This document shows, in pieces, positions 46,801-53,986 of a DNA stretch of 64,000 bases (position 1 is its first letter; every line of letters starts with the position of its first letter). A program made the position numbers and the translations under genes. Below the pieces are notes generated by a model. The model had not been told where the DNA came from. It saw only the letters and a program-made list of their open reading frames with translations, and ran no database searches. The stretch is from Akkermansia massiliensis (GTDB lineage: Bacteria > Verrucomicrobiota > Verrucomicrobiia > Verrucomicrobiales > Akkermansiaceae): positions 1,364,001 to 1,428,000 of the forward strand of contig NZ_JAMGSI010000001.1 in assembly GCF_023516715.1 (NCBI RefSeq). The letters are read 5' to 3'.

Positions 46801-46904
46801 ATTTCCCCCGTTCCGGTCCAGGCATCCGCAGGCACGGGAAGCGCCACCGGGGAGGAAAGAACGGTCAGCGCCCTGTTGTGGAGCACGCTGATGTGACCAA
46901 GCAT
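43866..46904 (-). CDS. GH18 glycosidase with LamG and BACON domains, 5'-truncated by prophage
   Basis: A 1012-residue readable frame. Order: LamG-like domain (about 8-155), second LamG-like domain (about 295-440), GH18 barrel with catalytic DGVDLDFEW (Glu near residue 534) and the late strand AGFMYWDMGLD, a BACON domain (EWISVSAASGIGRTT, then VVFRASDKQECAVTVTQ), and a C-terminal module common in secreted verrucomicrobial proteins (DGVTNLMKYATGLDP). Family members cut beta-GlcNAc linkages of chitin or N-glycans. The first ATG (46904) gives no signal peptide and its first few residues lie in prophage DNA; the frame is therefore truncated at the insertion. The last about 45 residues after RRFLRLKVTRE look like read-through past a lost stop. 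Confidence 0.85.
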   Translation of the reverse strand: MLGHISVLHNRALTVLSSPVALPVPADAWTGTGEMTCELWVRPDGDAASGAILSLGASTLSLNGGRLHLESGNAETPASVEASGQPFAAGTWHHVAVALGTENVSLYVDGTLAGTAPAAPYLASMKNGWTGLVLAAQFKGARDELRFWNAELGTGADDFFLTGPLPMAHPRYGRLVGLWRLDGDFRDAKWTEFADKTGSSFTRPYQAVTPSGTEFSIVTDNAAFRYMLVTGYVRESHIMWNWPSRPHMINNSDIIYIGAASAAANGDISFSYPDNDVTESRGVQLLPADGARTNVLEFTGEDAYMNVGNGLLAGSNANAFTIEVNLALSAGEQNVTLFENDSVSMTLAWADGHYKARLQAGSTAAWEADLPAVALHEYFWLAFIRNSTAGTGIFYVNGSPLQTAAVAAGEMNGTPNAVVGRNLKGKIDDMRVWHLARPVNRLGTEVQPNWNDRLIVAHWGNSDVFGRDTASWAEHVRTLRSMTEGVGGMRIRLGIAGGAWSAMLPAAAARQRFADGIRDLLKKYPLDGVDLDFEWLYQGDGKWTNYGQLAQAIRETNPDMFFSISLHTVAYWFPAAYMQYVDYFTFQNYGPAIDVNTYNSMVSACGKFRNQGFPDNKIILSAPFQGTPGTAGLPDGKKPGDYIKGYRDIAANCPEADNPDHDTAVYSYSGLNLTLHYNGVTTVKKKAKYISDQKLAGFMYWDMGLDVADASGSNNYFDRHSLLRAANRYVSSTSFPVTASPFGLSRVGASVPAAGGAVDVEIQMEEEALGWVVADSPEWISVSAASGIGRTTVILTASENKSAAGRSGTVVFRASDKQECAVTVTQAGADLAGYDKWVQDSFPPDATADRTAADAAPAGDGVTNLMKYATGLDPLKPCGSVTKVSVEEGVEGSRHLVLRWPVNPQAAEVKHEVEVSPDLVNWTSLGEVETAGKTSAEFRDAEPVQDSAMKRRFLRLKVTRENFSSPPCGGAFPPLLTPWKAKSVPARHGRNRERHIPMRAARTATHGRMHEP

Positions 46905-46912
46905 AAATAGGC

Positions 46913-46967
46913 GAAAGGGTGAAACGGTAATTATCCGAAAGGGTCAACCCGGAAAATTTGAAAGGGT
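46913..46967. promoter_or_regulatory. Three end repeats, probable transposase-binding sites
   Basis: GAAAGGGT occurs at 46913-46920, 46937-46944 and 46960-46967, spaced 24 and 23 bp. The first two share longer similarity (CGAAAGGGTSAAMC then a short AT stretch). In Mu, MuA binds three 22-bp sites at each end that also contain a CGAAA core, and the element starts with TG, as TGTGACC at 46892 does. Confidence 0.6.
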
Positions 46968-46989
46968 CAGGAGCGTGTTGTGACACGTG

Positions 46990-48402
46990 TCACTGCTTGG
47001 TGGAAGGGGACGGCTCACGGGTGGAGAAGCGCATGAGTTCCGCTTCAAAGTGGAGCGGTATGTCCCCGGTGGGGCCGTTGCGGTTTTTGGCGAGGTGAAG
47101 GCTGGCCTGTCCTGCCAGTTGTTGCCGCTGGGCCTCGTCGTCCGCGTAGTAGTCAGAACGGTAAAGCAAGCCTATCATGTCCGCGTCCTGCTCAATGGAA
47201 CCGGACTCGCGCAGGTCAGACATGCGGGGAATCCCCACGCTATTTCCGGTGCGCGTTTCCGGTCCCCGGTTAAGCTGGGCCAGGACGATGACCGGAACCT
47301 TGAGTTCCTTCGCCAGGGCTTTCAGTCCCGCGGAGATTTCCGCGACTTCGCGTTCCCGGCTGTTGGCGGCTTGCTTAGACGTGGACCGCATCAGTTGCAA
47401 GTAGTCTACGCCAATCGCGGCAAGGCCCCCCAGGTCCCGCATGACGCGGCGGGCCTTGGCCCGTAGCTCGTTGATGGAAATGGCCGCTGTATCGTCAATG
47501 ACCAGCTGGGCCGCCCCAAGGTCCGATACGGCCCGCTTGAAATGCTGCATTTCCAACTGGGTGAGAGTACCGCGCCGGACAATCTCCCCGCGGCGGACGC
47601 CGGAACGGGCGAAAAGAAGACGCTCCGCAATCTGCACGGCGGGCATTTCGCACGAGAAAAGCAAGGTTGGCTTCTTCTTGTTCAGGGCGATATGCTCTAC
47701 GATATTAAGAAGAAAAGAAGTCTTCCCCATGGAAGGCCGGGCCGCAATGACGAACATGTCCCCAGGCTTGAGGCCGTTGCTCTTGCGGTCCAGTTGGTCA
47801 AACCCAGTGGAAAGCCCCTGAATCTGCCCCTTGCTGGCAATGAACTGTTCAAAGTTGGTGACGGCCTCCTTGACGATGGAAGCCAGACTTTGGCCGTCCG
47901 CGTGATTCTTGGCCCGCTCCCGGATTTGAAAGATATGAGTCTCCACGGCATCCAGGAGGGCCGCCACGTCCTCCGGATTGTCGAAGGCCTGCGTCATGGA
48001 CTTGGTGGAAGCGTCAATAATGGACCGCAAGAGGGACTTATCGCGCAGGGCGCGGAGATAATGCTCAAAATAGGCCCCGGTGGTGGTGAACGTGTAAATG
48101 TCCGCCAAGCCTGCGCTCCCCCCCACGGCGTCCAACTGGCGCATGTCCGCAAGAGCTTGCGTTATGGAAATAATATCCAGGGGCAAATTGGCGTTGTACC
48201 GGGCGAGGAACAACCGCCACAGTAACTGGTGGGCCGGGATGTAGAAAAAATCCTCCGTCACGCCGAACGTGACGGCCTGGGGCATGTAAGTCGCCGGGTC
48301 CATGACCAGCAAGGCCAGGACGCCCTTTTCCGGGCCGGGGGCCTGGGGAATGTCCCTGCACCCGGCAAGAACCGCGGAGGAAGGATCGTGAAAGGAAGTC
48401 AT
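46990..48402 (-). CDS. DnaB-family replicative helicase, phage-encoded
   Basis: A 470-residue protein with an N-terminal primase-interacting region (PEKGVLALLVMDPATYM, LWRLFLARYN) and a RecA-like helicase core: Walker A in FVIAARPSMGKTSFLLNI, Walker B region AAIGVDYLQLM, VPVIVLAQLNRG, and MSDLRESGSIEQDADM. Length is normal for DnaB. Last gene of the late run and next to the prophage end; its stop lies in a 14-bp palindrome (46980-46993). Mu itself recruits host DnaB and encodes none, so this gene is a departure from Mu. Gap to the upstream gene is 3 bp, so late co-transcription is likely. Confidence 0.93.
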   Translation of the reverse strand: MTSFHDPSSAVLAGCRDIPQAPGPEKGVLALLVMDPATYMPQAVTFGVTEDFFYIPAHQLLWRLFLARYNANLPLDIISITQALADMRQLDAVGGSAGLADIYTFTTTGAYFEHYLRALRDKSLLRSIIDASTKSMTQAFDNPEDVAALLDAVETHIFQIRERAKNHADGQSLASIVKEAVTNFEQFIASKGQIQGLSTGFDQLDRKSNGLKPGDMFVIAARPSMGKTSFLLNIVEHIALNKKKPTLLFSCEMPAVQIAERLLFARSGVRRGEIVRRGTLTQLEMQHFKRAVSDLGAAQLVIDDTAAISINELRAKARRVMRDLGGLAAIGVDYLQLMRSTSKQAANSREREVAEISAGLKALAKELKVPVIVLAQLNRGPETRTGNSVGIPRMSDLRESGSIEQDADMIGLLYRSDYYADDEAQRQQLAGQASLHLAKNRNGPTGDIPLHFEAELMRFSTREPSPSTKQ

Positions 48403-48405
48403 GAA

Positions 48406-49143
48406 TCAGTAGCGGCGAAGGGTTGGCGGAAGGTCCGCGGCGGCCCGGCGGAGGTTGGACATGACCGTCGCGCGGGCAAGGGAAGGAAACGGGGAATAAC
48501 AGGGGTTGCCCGTCGTGACCACGTCATAGCGTCGGGCGTAGGTGGTTGCTTGGGCCTTGCCCCCGCATCCCCACCGCCATGCGGTAAACAGGCCGTCCCA
48601 CCGCTCCGGCGTCCACGGGTAGTACATCTTGCTACCGTCGTAGTGGTCCAGGATGTAGCGGCCTATCGTAATATCCTCCGGACAAATAGGAGAAAGCGGG
48701 GCGTCCTGCATGATGGCGGAAAGCTCCCTGGCGATATGGCCCCGGAGGGCGTAGCAACAACCGTAGGCGGCTTGCCGCTCGTCCCCGCATGCGGAAAAAG
48801 GAATCTCCGGATTGGTCAGCATGGGCTGAAGCCAGGAGCGGCCAATAAGGGCCGTATCCGGGTCAACCTTGAGGACAATATCATCATCCGCCGCCTCATT
48901 GGACAAAAGCGCAAGAATCCCCCTGACGGCCTCCGGGCCGTTGAGGTTGCGCCCGCGGTCAAAATCCGTCGTGACAATGTCCGCACCATAAGAACAGGCG
49001 TCCCGGTACTGCTCCGGCATGGGTGAGTTGGAATCATCAGCGACAATGACGCGCGCCTCCGGGAACGTCCGACTGGCACACGCTACACACTCCACGGCCT
49101 CCGGGCCGTTGCCCGCATAGGTAGGTATATATATAGTAGTCAT
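48406..49143 (-). CDS. GT-A-like glycosyltransferase, phage-encoded
   Basis: A 245-residue protein starting TTIYIPTYAGNGPEAVECVA and RVIVADDSNSPMPEQYR, a Rossmann-like nucleotide-sugar fold, with DIVLKVDPDTALIG containing a D-x-D type metal site, and later CPEDITIGRYILDHY. Such enzymes in phages modify host surface sugars, virion proteins or DNA. No partner gene is adjacent. Sits between tail genes and the helicase in the late run. Confidence 0.72.
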   Translation of the reverse strand: MTTIYIPTYAGNGPEAVECVACASRTFPEARVIVADDSNSPMPEQYRDACSYGADIVTTDFDRGRNLNGPEAVRGILALLSNEAADDDIVLKVDPDTALIGRSWLQPMLTNPEIPFSACGDERQAAYGCCYALRGHIARELSAIMQDAPLSPICPEDITIGRYILDHYDGSKMYYPWTPERWDGLFTAWRWGCGGKAQATTYARRYDVVTTGNPCYSPFPSLARATVMSNLRRAAADLPPTLRRY

Positions 49144-49148
49144 AAATC

Positions 49149-50546
49149 TTACTCGGCGGGGCCAGGAGCGAAAAACGTGGCGGCGTCAAAAATGCAGTAG
49201 ACGGCCCCCAGCGCATACTGCTTAACGGAACCGTCAGCCGCCACATCAGCCAGATGAAAGGCGTATTGCCCGCGGATGCCCGTTGCCTCCGTGGACAGGA
49301 TAAACGGCGTCAGTGTGGCCGTGCTCGGTTGTTCCGGGGCCAGCCACGCACCCTCGAAAACGCCCCACACGTCAAATTGCACGACAAGCCAAACGGCCCC
49401 GGAAGTGGCGGAATGAGTAACCCAGCCGTCAGCGTCTCCCTCCAATGCGGACGTGCAGAAACGCCCCTGGAAGTAAACGTGGCCGGGCCGGACTTTTACC
49501 GCCGTAATTTTGCCAGTGTCGTCTTTTTCGACTTTGACGCGGAATCCTTCGTTGCCGTCTTCCGGCTTGGCCTCCTGCACGTCGCTCTTGGCAAGCTCAC
49601 AGAACACGGAACCCAGGATGAACTGGCGCACATTGACGAACGAGGCGGGGTTGCCGTCATCCTGGAAAGGCTCCGCGCACGTGCTGATCGTCGCCAACTT
49701 GAAGCTATAGGAAACGCTTTTTTGTTTTTCCCCGTCCTTGTCCAAGCCGTCCGCTCTAAGCGGGGTTTCCTCGCCCTTGGAAGTTGCCAAGGAAAAACTT
49801 TTATAATTACCGTCCCCATCACATTTGACATTGAGCCAGATGTCCCCCTCCTTGGCAGGAGCAATTTCCCAATTTGCCGAGGCCTCCGAAACAAGCTTGC
49901 CGAACGCATAAATGTTGCCGCGCCGCAAGTATGCGGCGGACGGGCCACCGTCCTTATTAGCCACGGCCAGCACACGCCACCCCTCGTTACGGGAGCCATT
50001 GGCGTAAGTAATGCACCCGGTCAAGTAAGACTCATACGTGATGTCATCAATAGACGCCCCAGACCCGGAATTGGCACCAACGAACTTACCCAAGACCAAC
50101 CGCACAAACCGTCCTCCGGGCTGTGAATCTCTCGTGGAAATAGTGGCGGATGTGATACAGTCGTGGCTACTGTCTCCCCACACCAAATCAAGATAGACCT
50201 TTTTGTTTTTTTCAGCTTTTAAGGAAGGATAAGGGACAACGTCCATCTTGACGCTGTTTATCCTGGGAATGATGATCCGTGTACCACCCGCGTGGACCTC
50301 CAGAATCCTACCAGGATTGAAATAGGCCGTCCAGGTTTGCCCCTCCTTGGTCATGGAGCGTAAGGAAAAGCCGCCCTTGTTGTCTGCATACCGCCCGCCT
50401 GTCCAGCGTCCAGAATTAGGGACAGAAGGAAGCATCGTCTGAAAATCGGACGACCTGTTTAGCGCGTCCTGGATGGCATCGACACTGTTATTCCAATTGG
50501 CCGCCGTCAGAACAGTGCCCTTAACCTTGTGGGGGAGTTGATACAT
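49149..50546 (-). CDS. Distal tail / receptor-binding protein (putative)
   Basis: A 465-residue protein from ATG 50546 (MYQLPHKVKGTVLTAANWN); the open frame to 50687 overlaps the previous gene and is not needed. Its start with L-T-A-A-N-W-N and the many beta-strand segments (WTAYFNPGRILEV, IYAFGKLVSEASANWEI, GAVWLVVQFDVWGVF) resemble distal tail or fibre proteins of siphophages. Similar strand-rich blocks recur, suggesting repeats. The call rests mainly on position after the tape-measure and adjoining tail genes. Confidence 0.5.
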   Translation of the reverse strand: MYQLPHKVKGTVLTAANWNNSVDAIQDALNRSSDFQTMLPSVPNSGRWTGGRYADNKGGFSLRSMTKEGQTWTAYFNPGRILEVHAGGTRIIIPRINSVKMDVVPYPSLKAEKNKKVYLDLVWGDSSHDCITSATISTRDSQPGGRFVRLVLGKFVGANSGSGASIDDITYESYLTGCITYANGSRNEGWRVLAVANKDGGPSAAYLRRGNIYAFGKLVSEASANWEIAPAKEGDIWLNVKCDGDGNYKSFSLATSKGEETPLRADGLDKDGEKQKSVSYSFKLATISTCAEPFQDDGNPASFVNVRQFILGSVFCELAKSDVQEAKPEDGNEGFRVKVEKDDTGKITAVKVRPGHVYFQGRFCTSALEGDADGWVTHSATSGAVWLVVQFDVWGVFEGAWLAPEQPSTATLTPFILSTEATGIRGQYAFHLADVAADGSVKQYALGAVYCIFDAATFFAPGPAE

Positions 50547-50550
50547 AAGG

Positions 50551-51291
50551 CTATTTTCCGTAGATTTCTGAATCCCAATTGCCGCCAATGTAGGTAATTT
50601 GCGTGACCGTCTTGCCGTTGCGGCGAGTAACACCCCCACCCGCGCAAAGCCAGACCTGACCCTCCGGCAAGTTGGGCAATCCAGCACGGGAACTAATTTT
50701 CCCGGAATCGGAAATATCCACCTTGCTGGGGATGGTCAGACGACACTGGGTATAGGCAGCCTTGTAGTGGGTCTGCCCGCGCAAAATTTTAGAAAGTAGG
50801 GAGGGAGGCACTTTGCCGTTAAGCTTATCTGTCAAGCTGACGCCTTTTTCATCAGACAACTGACCTCCCATCAGGGCGCACAGGTCTTTCAGGGTGGTGT
50901 TGTCCAGGGCATCCACTTCCCCCTTGTAAAGTTTGCATTGCGTGATCGGTTCGTCGACCAGGGCCACGGTGATTTCACTTTCCCGGCCGTCAAATTCAAA
51001 AGTGGGGTCATCAGGATTATCCGGATTGTCCGGGTCAGGCGGCTCTTCCCGCGTGGCTGAATAAGTCAAAGTAACAAAATCAATCTTGTTGCTTTCGTGG
51101 GTTTCGATGCTGATGTCTGTCAGGGGTAATCCTTGCTTGATGGAATGGATGCGTGGAACTAATGAACGAGCCTCACCCTTAGGACACTTAAAATACTCCT
51201 TGAGAGATTGGGTGTCATAAGTCTCATTGTATTGGGACGGCTTCCACCATGTCAGCACGCCTGACGGGATACCTAAAATGTCATTGTTCAT
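50551..51291 (-). CDS. Phage tail protein of unknown function
   Basis: A 246-residue protein. A Pro/Asp-rich hinge (PPDPDNPDNPDDP, near residue 85) separates two domains; the second ends in a strand-rich region (WLCAGGGVTRRNGKTVTQITY). No family recognised. It lies between the tape-measure gene and the putative receptor-binding gene with gaps of 1 and 4 bp, so a tail-tip role is an inference from position. Confidence 0.5.
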   Translation of the reverse strand: MNNDILGIPSGVLTWWKPSQYNETYDTQSLKEYFKCPKGEARSLVPRIHSIKQGLPLTDISIETHESNKIDFVTLTYSATREEPPDPDNPDNPDDPTFEFDGRESEITVALVDEPITQCKLYKGEVDALDNTTLKDLCALMGGQLSDEKGVSLTDKLNGKVPPSLLSKILRGQTHYKAAYTQCRLTIPSKVDISDSGKISSRAGLPNLPEGQVWLCAGGGVTRRNGKTVTQITYIGGNWDSEIYGK

Positions 51292-51292
51292 A

Positions 51293-52963
51293 TTAACCTA
51301 AAACAGCTAGGGCACCGCCCTGTTTCTGCAGCAGCTTGTCGAGTAGTTCGTTGGTCTTTTTCTGCTCGGCGAGTTGCTTTTGCGGCACGTTTTCAGCAGA
51401 GAGCATCATCCGGCCATATCCACCACCGCCAACTTTGGCGAGAGACCCAGCCAGCACGGTTTCCCAACTGACTTTAATTTTGGGGGTATCATCTACGGTT
51501 TTTTGACGCTGGGGTTTACCCTTGGCGGCATCTTCCTTTTCTTTGGCAGTCCGTGCCGCATCCTGTTTTTCAAGTGCTCCCGTGATGCGGTCGCTGATAG
51601 ATGCCATCTCGGCTTTAATGCCGGAGGTGTCCATGACATCCGCCGCGCTGGAAAAACCTTCGGAAAAGGCGTGTTGTAAGGCGGAAAAGTTATCAACAAC
51701 CTGTCCAAGAATGCGGTCGCCGTAGGAATCAATAAATGACTTGGCGGCCCCTCCCGCCTGAGCGGCACCCTGGTCAGCGTCCTTTTCAAACTCGCGGGAA
51801 AGACCGTGCATCCAGGCGGCTTGCTTCCCCATGCCGGGGATGTACTCAATCAAGTTGGCGATACCCTCCGACAATAACGCCAGGATACCATTGACGGCTG
51901 TCCGCATGACGCCGACAAAAGCGTTACCTACCATGCCCCAAAAAGCAGCATCCGTCAAAATGTCAAAGACCATGACGCCAGTCTTGAAGGCTTGGATGAG
52001 AAATTGAGGGATAGCTTGGAAAGCTCCCATCAGGGTGCGCCATAAAAAATTCACGCTCTCCTGAAAAGCGAGAGTCAAGCCCAGCTTGGCGAGATTCCAA
52101 GCCTCACCCTGTTTGAACGCTTCGATCATGAATCGCATGGCATAAGCAATAGTTTCCCCTATTTCACGAGCCTTGACCGCCATATTTTCGATAGTGCTGA
52201 TACCGTCGTCCAGCAGAGGCTTGAGTGCGTCCATGATGGGTTCTCCAAATTGGGCACGGACCTCGGACCAGGCGTCTCCCAGGGTTGAAAGCTTGCCGTT
52301 CCACGTTTGAGACTGCAATTCCATCCCTCCGGAAAAGCGGGCCAAATCCTCCGCGGCCACCCTCCAAACCTCCGACCCCTTCTTGCCCTCCGCCTGGAGC
52401 TTCTCCAGCTTGGTCCGAACCTCCGGAGTGATGGCTCCAACCTCCTGGAGACGCTGCATAGCTTCCCCTACGGGACGGCCTGAATCCAATCCGGAATACA
52501 GGCGGCCAATGGTCACGGCGAGCTCTTCAAAGGGCGTGTTAGTACCGGAGGCTACGTCGCCAACCATCGTTAGCCCCTGGCCCGTGGACAGCGCGCCATC
52601 TGTCAGGGTTTCCAGGGTGCGCGAGGCTGCGGCAATCTCCGGTAACTGGAAGGGTGTGTGTGCGGCAAAATCCGCCAGTTCCATCATGCGATCCTTGGCG
52701 GCCTTGGCCGAACCAAGAAGCGGGATGAATGCAGTCTGCATCGTCTCCCGGTCCGCGGCTTCACCAACGGCAGCCTTGGCCTCCGTCCAGGCGGCATGAA
52801 GCCCTTTGACGGCCAGCGCGGCCCCGGCCACAGCCGCGCCGACAACAGCCATGGACCCGACGCTGAACGTCTTAAACCCGCCAAGAGACGACCGGGCCTC
52901 GGTCAAAGGTCCGTTAAAACCGGAGTTGTTCAGCCGGAGATTATATTCTACGCCGTTGCTCAC
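51293..52963 (-). CDS. Tape measure protein
   Basis: Sets tail length and is ejected with DNA. A 556-residue protein from GTG 52963, which overlaps the upstream stop by 4 bp (GTGA); the longer frame to 53050 is not needed. Typical: FKTFSVGSMAVVGAAVAGAALAVKG, FIPLLGSAKAAKDRMMELADFAAHTPFQLPEI (tape-measure N-domain), a hydrophobic middle (LWRTLMGAFQAIPQFLIQAF, VFDILTDAAFWGMVGNAFVG) and a coiled end. Short, so a short tail (roughly 80-90 nm by the usual proportionality). Confidence 0.85.
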   Translation of the reverse strand: MSNGVEYNLRLNNSGFNGPLTEARSSLGGFKTFSVGSMAVVGAAVAGAALAVKGLHAAWTEAKAAVGEAADRETMQTAFIPLLGSAKAAKDRMMELADFAAHTPFQLPEIAAASRTLETLTDGALSTGQGLTMVGDVASGTNTPFEELAVTIGRLYSGLDSGRPVGEAMQRLQEVGAITPEVRTKLEKLQAEGKKGSEVWRVAAEDLARFSGGMELQSQTWNGKLSTLGDAWSEVRAQFGEPIMDALKPLLDDGISTIENMAVKAREIGETIAYAMRFMIEAFKQGEAWNLAKLGLTLAFQESVNFLWRTLMGAFQAIPQFLIQAFKTGVMVFDILTDAAFWGMVGNAFVGVMRTAVNGILALLSEGIANLIEYIPGMGKQAAWMHGLSREFEKDADQGAAQAGGAAKSFIDSYGDRILGQVVDNFSALQHAFSEGFSSAADVMDTSGIKAEMASISDRITGALEKQDAARTAKEKEDAAKGKPQRQKTVDDTPKIKVSWETVLAGSLAKVGGGGYGRMMLSAENVPQKQLAEQKKTNELLDKLLQKQGGALAVLG

Positions 52964-53157
52964 GATAGGTTTTTCAGAAGTTGAAGCTCTAAAAAGGAAA
53001 GGCCTCCGGAATCCGCGCCATTGCGCTGGGCAATGGCAGCCCTTAGACACAGGGCGCGGGCCACGGCGATATCCAGGACGGCGTCAAGGCTCCATCCATA
53101 CTCGGAGCAGAGCAAATCCACCAGGGTCAGCCACCAGCCCACACCCGAACAATTCAC
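52960..53157 (-). CDS. Small tail-assembly protein, chaperone downstream partner
   Basis: A 65-residue protein, MNCSGVGWWLTLVDLLCSEY then LDAVLDIAVARALCLRAAIAQ. Overlaps the preceding gene (ATGA) and the tape-measure gene (GTGA), and sits where many siphophages encode the second tail-assembly chaperone, often made by frameshift. Here it has its own ATG overlap instead. Called by position and size. Confidence 0.55.
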   Translation of the reverse strand: MNCSGVGWWLTLVDLLCSEYGWSLDAVLDIAVARALCLRAAIAQRNGADSGGLSFLELQLLKNLS

Positions 53158-53537
53158 GGTTTGCGGCCCGTCGCCTTCTTCTTTTTTTCCCCGTCCTCCG
53201 CTGGGGCAAAGGACGCCTTAATGACATCCGCAATCCTGCGCCCAGCAGCAGGTAGCATGGAAGGGGAAATGCTATCCGCCCATACGTGCAAGTCCTCTTT
53301 AAACGTCCCGGCATCAAGGGCAGCGGCAAAGGCGTCACGGTCCGCGAACAACCACATGAACGCGGTTATTTCGTAAGCGGAGGGCTGGCCGCCAAGTGCG
53401 ACAAAATTCACGCCAGCAGATTCAAGGAGCAGCAAATCCCGCATGGTCAGGGATTGCCTCTTAGCAAAAGCATCCTTAACAACATCCGGGAACAAGGCGG
53501 CAGTGGCCGCGGCAATATTGGTAGAGGTCTTAGACAT
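53154..53537 (-). CDS. Tail-assembly chaperone-like protein
   Basis: A 127-residue protein from ATG 53537 (MSKTSTNIAAATAALF); the frame stays open to 53576. SLTMRDLLLLESAGVNFV and AYEITAFMWLFADRDAFAAAL resemble phage tail-assembly chaperones of the GpG type, which coat the tape measure. Lys-rich C-terminus (EKKKKATGRK). Located directly before the tape-measure partner gene. Confidence 0.6.
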   Translation of the reverse strand: MSKTSTNIAAATAALFPDVVKDAFAKRQSLTMRDLLLLESAGVNFVALGGQPSAYEITAFMWLFADRDAFAAALDAGTFKEDLHVWADSISPSMLPAAGRRIADVIKASFAPAEDGEKKKKATGRKP

Positions 53538-53594
53538 GCATTGACTATGGCACAAAACAGGCCTCAGCTTGTCCACTGCGGCCTGGATGGCAAA

Positions 53595-53969
53595 TCATAC
53601 CGTCATGAAGTGATTGAAGAACGCCACAGCGGCAGAGTCCTCAATCAGCAGGGAGGGGTCATCATCAGGTGTAAAAGTGCGGATTGCCCCGGTGCCGTCC
53701 TGCCGGGCCTCCACCTGGAGAGACACCTTGTCCGGGCCAGCCTTGCGTGCCCATACCTGCGTTGCAGCCCAGTTTTCTCCCTTGCCCTGGATAGCTCCGG
53801 CAAGGGCTAAATAGATAGGGGCCTGTTCTTCTGGCAACTCCACAAGGGGCATTTCATCACCATAACTCCAACCGTCAGGCTTGGGGCCTAAAAATCTGAT
53901 GGTGCCTTTCAGGGGGTCAAATGCGGTGCCTTCCGTTTGGGAACGGTCATAAATAATGTGTATTAACAT
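53595..53969 (-). CDS. Phage protein of unknown function
   Basis: A 124-residue protein, mixed alpha/beta by composition (TIRFLGPKPDGWSYGDEM, LPEEQAPIYLALAGAIQG). No motif recognised. Between the fibre gene and the tail chaperone gene, 17 and 57 bp away, in the same run. Confidence 0.5.
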   Translation of the reverse strand: MLIHIIYDRSQTEGTAFDPLKGTIRFLGPKPDGWSYGDEMPLVELPEEQAPIYLALAGAIQGKGENWAATQVWARKAGPDKVSLQVEARQDGTGAIRTFTPDDDPSLLIEDSAAVAFFNHFMTV

Positions 53970-53986
53970 GATAGTGTAGCGTTAAA

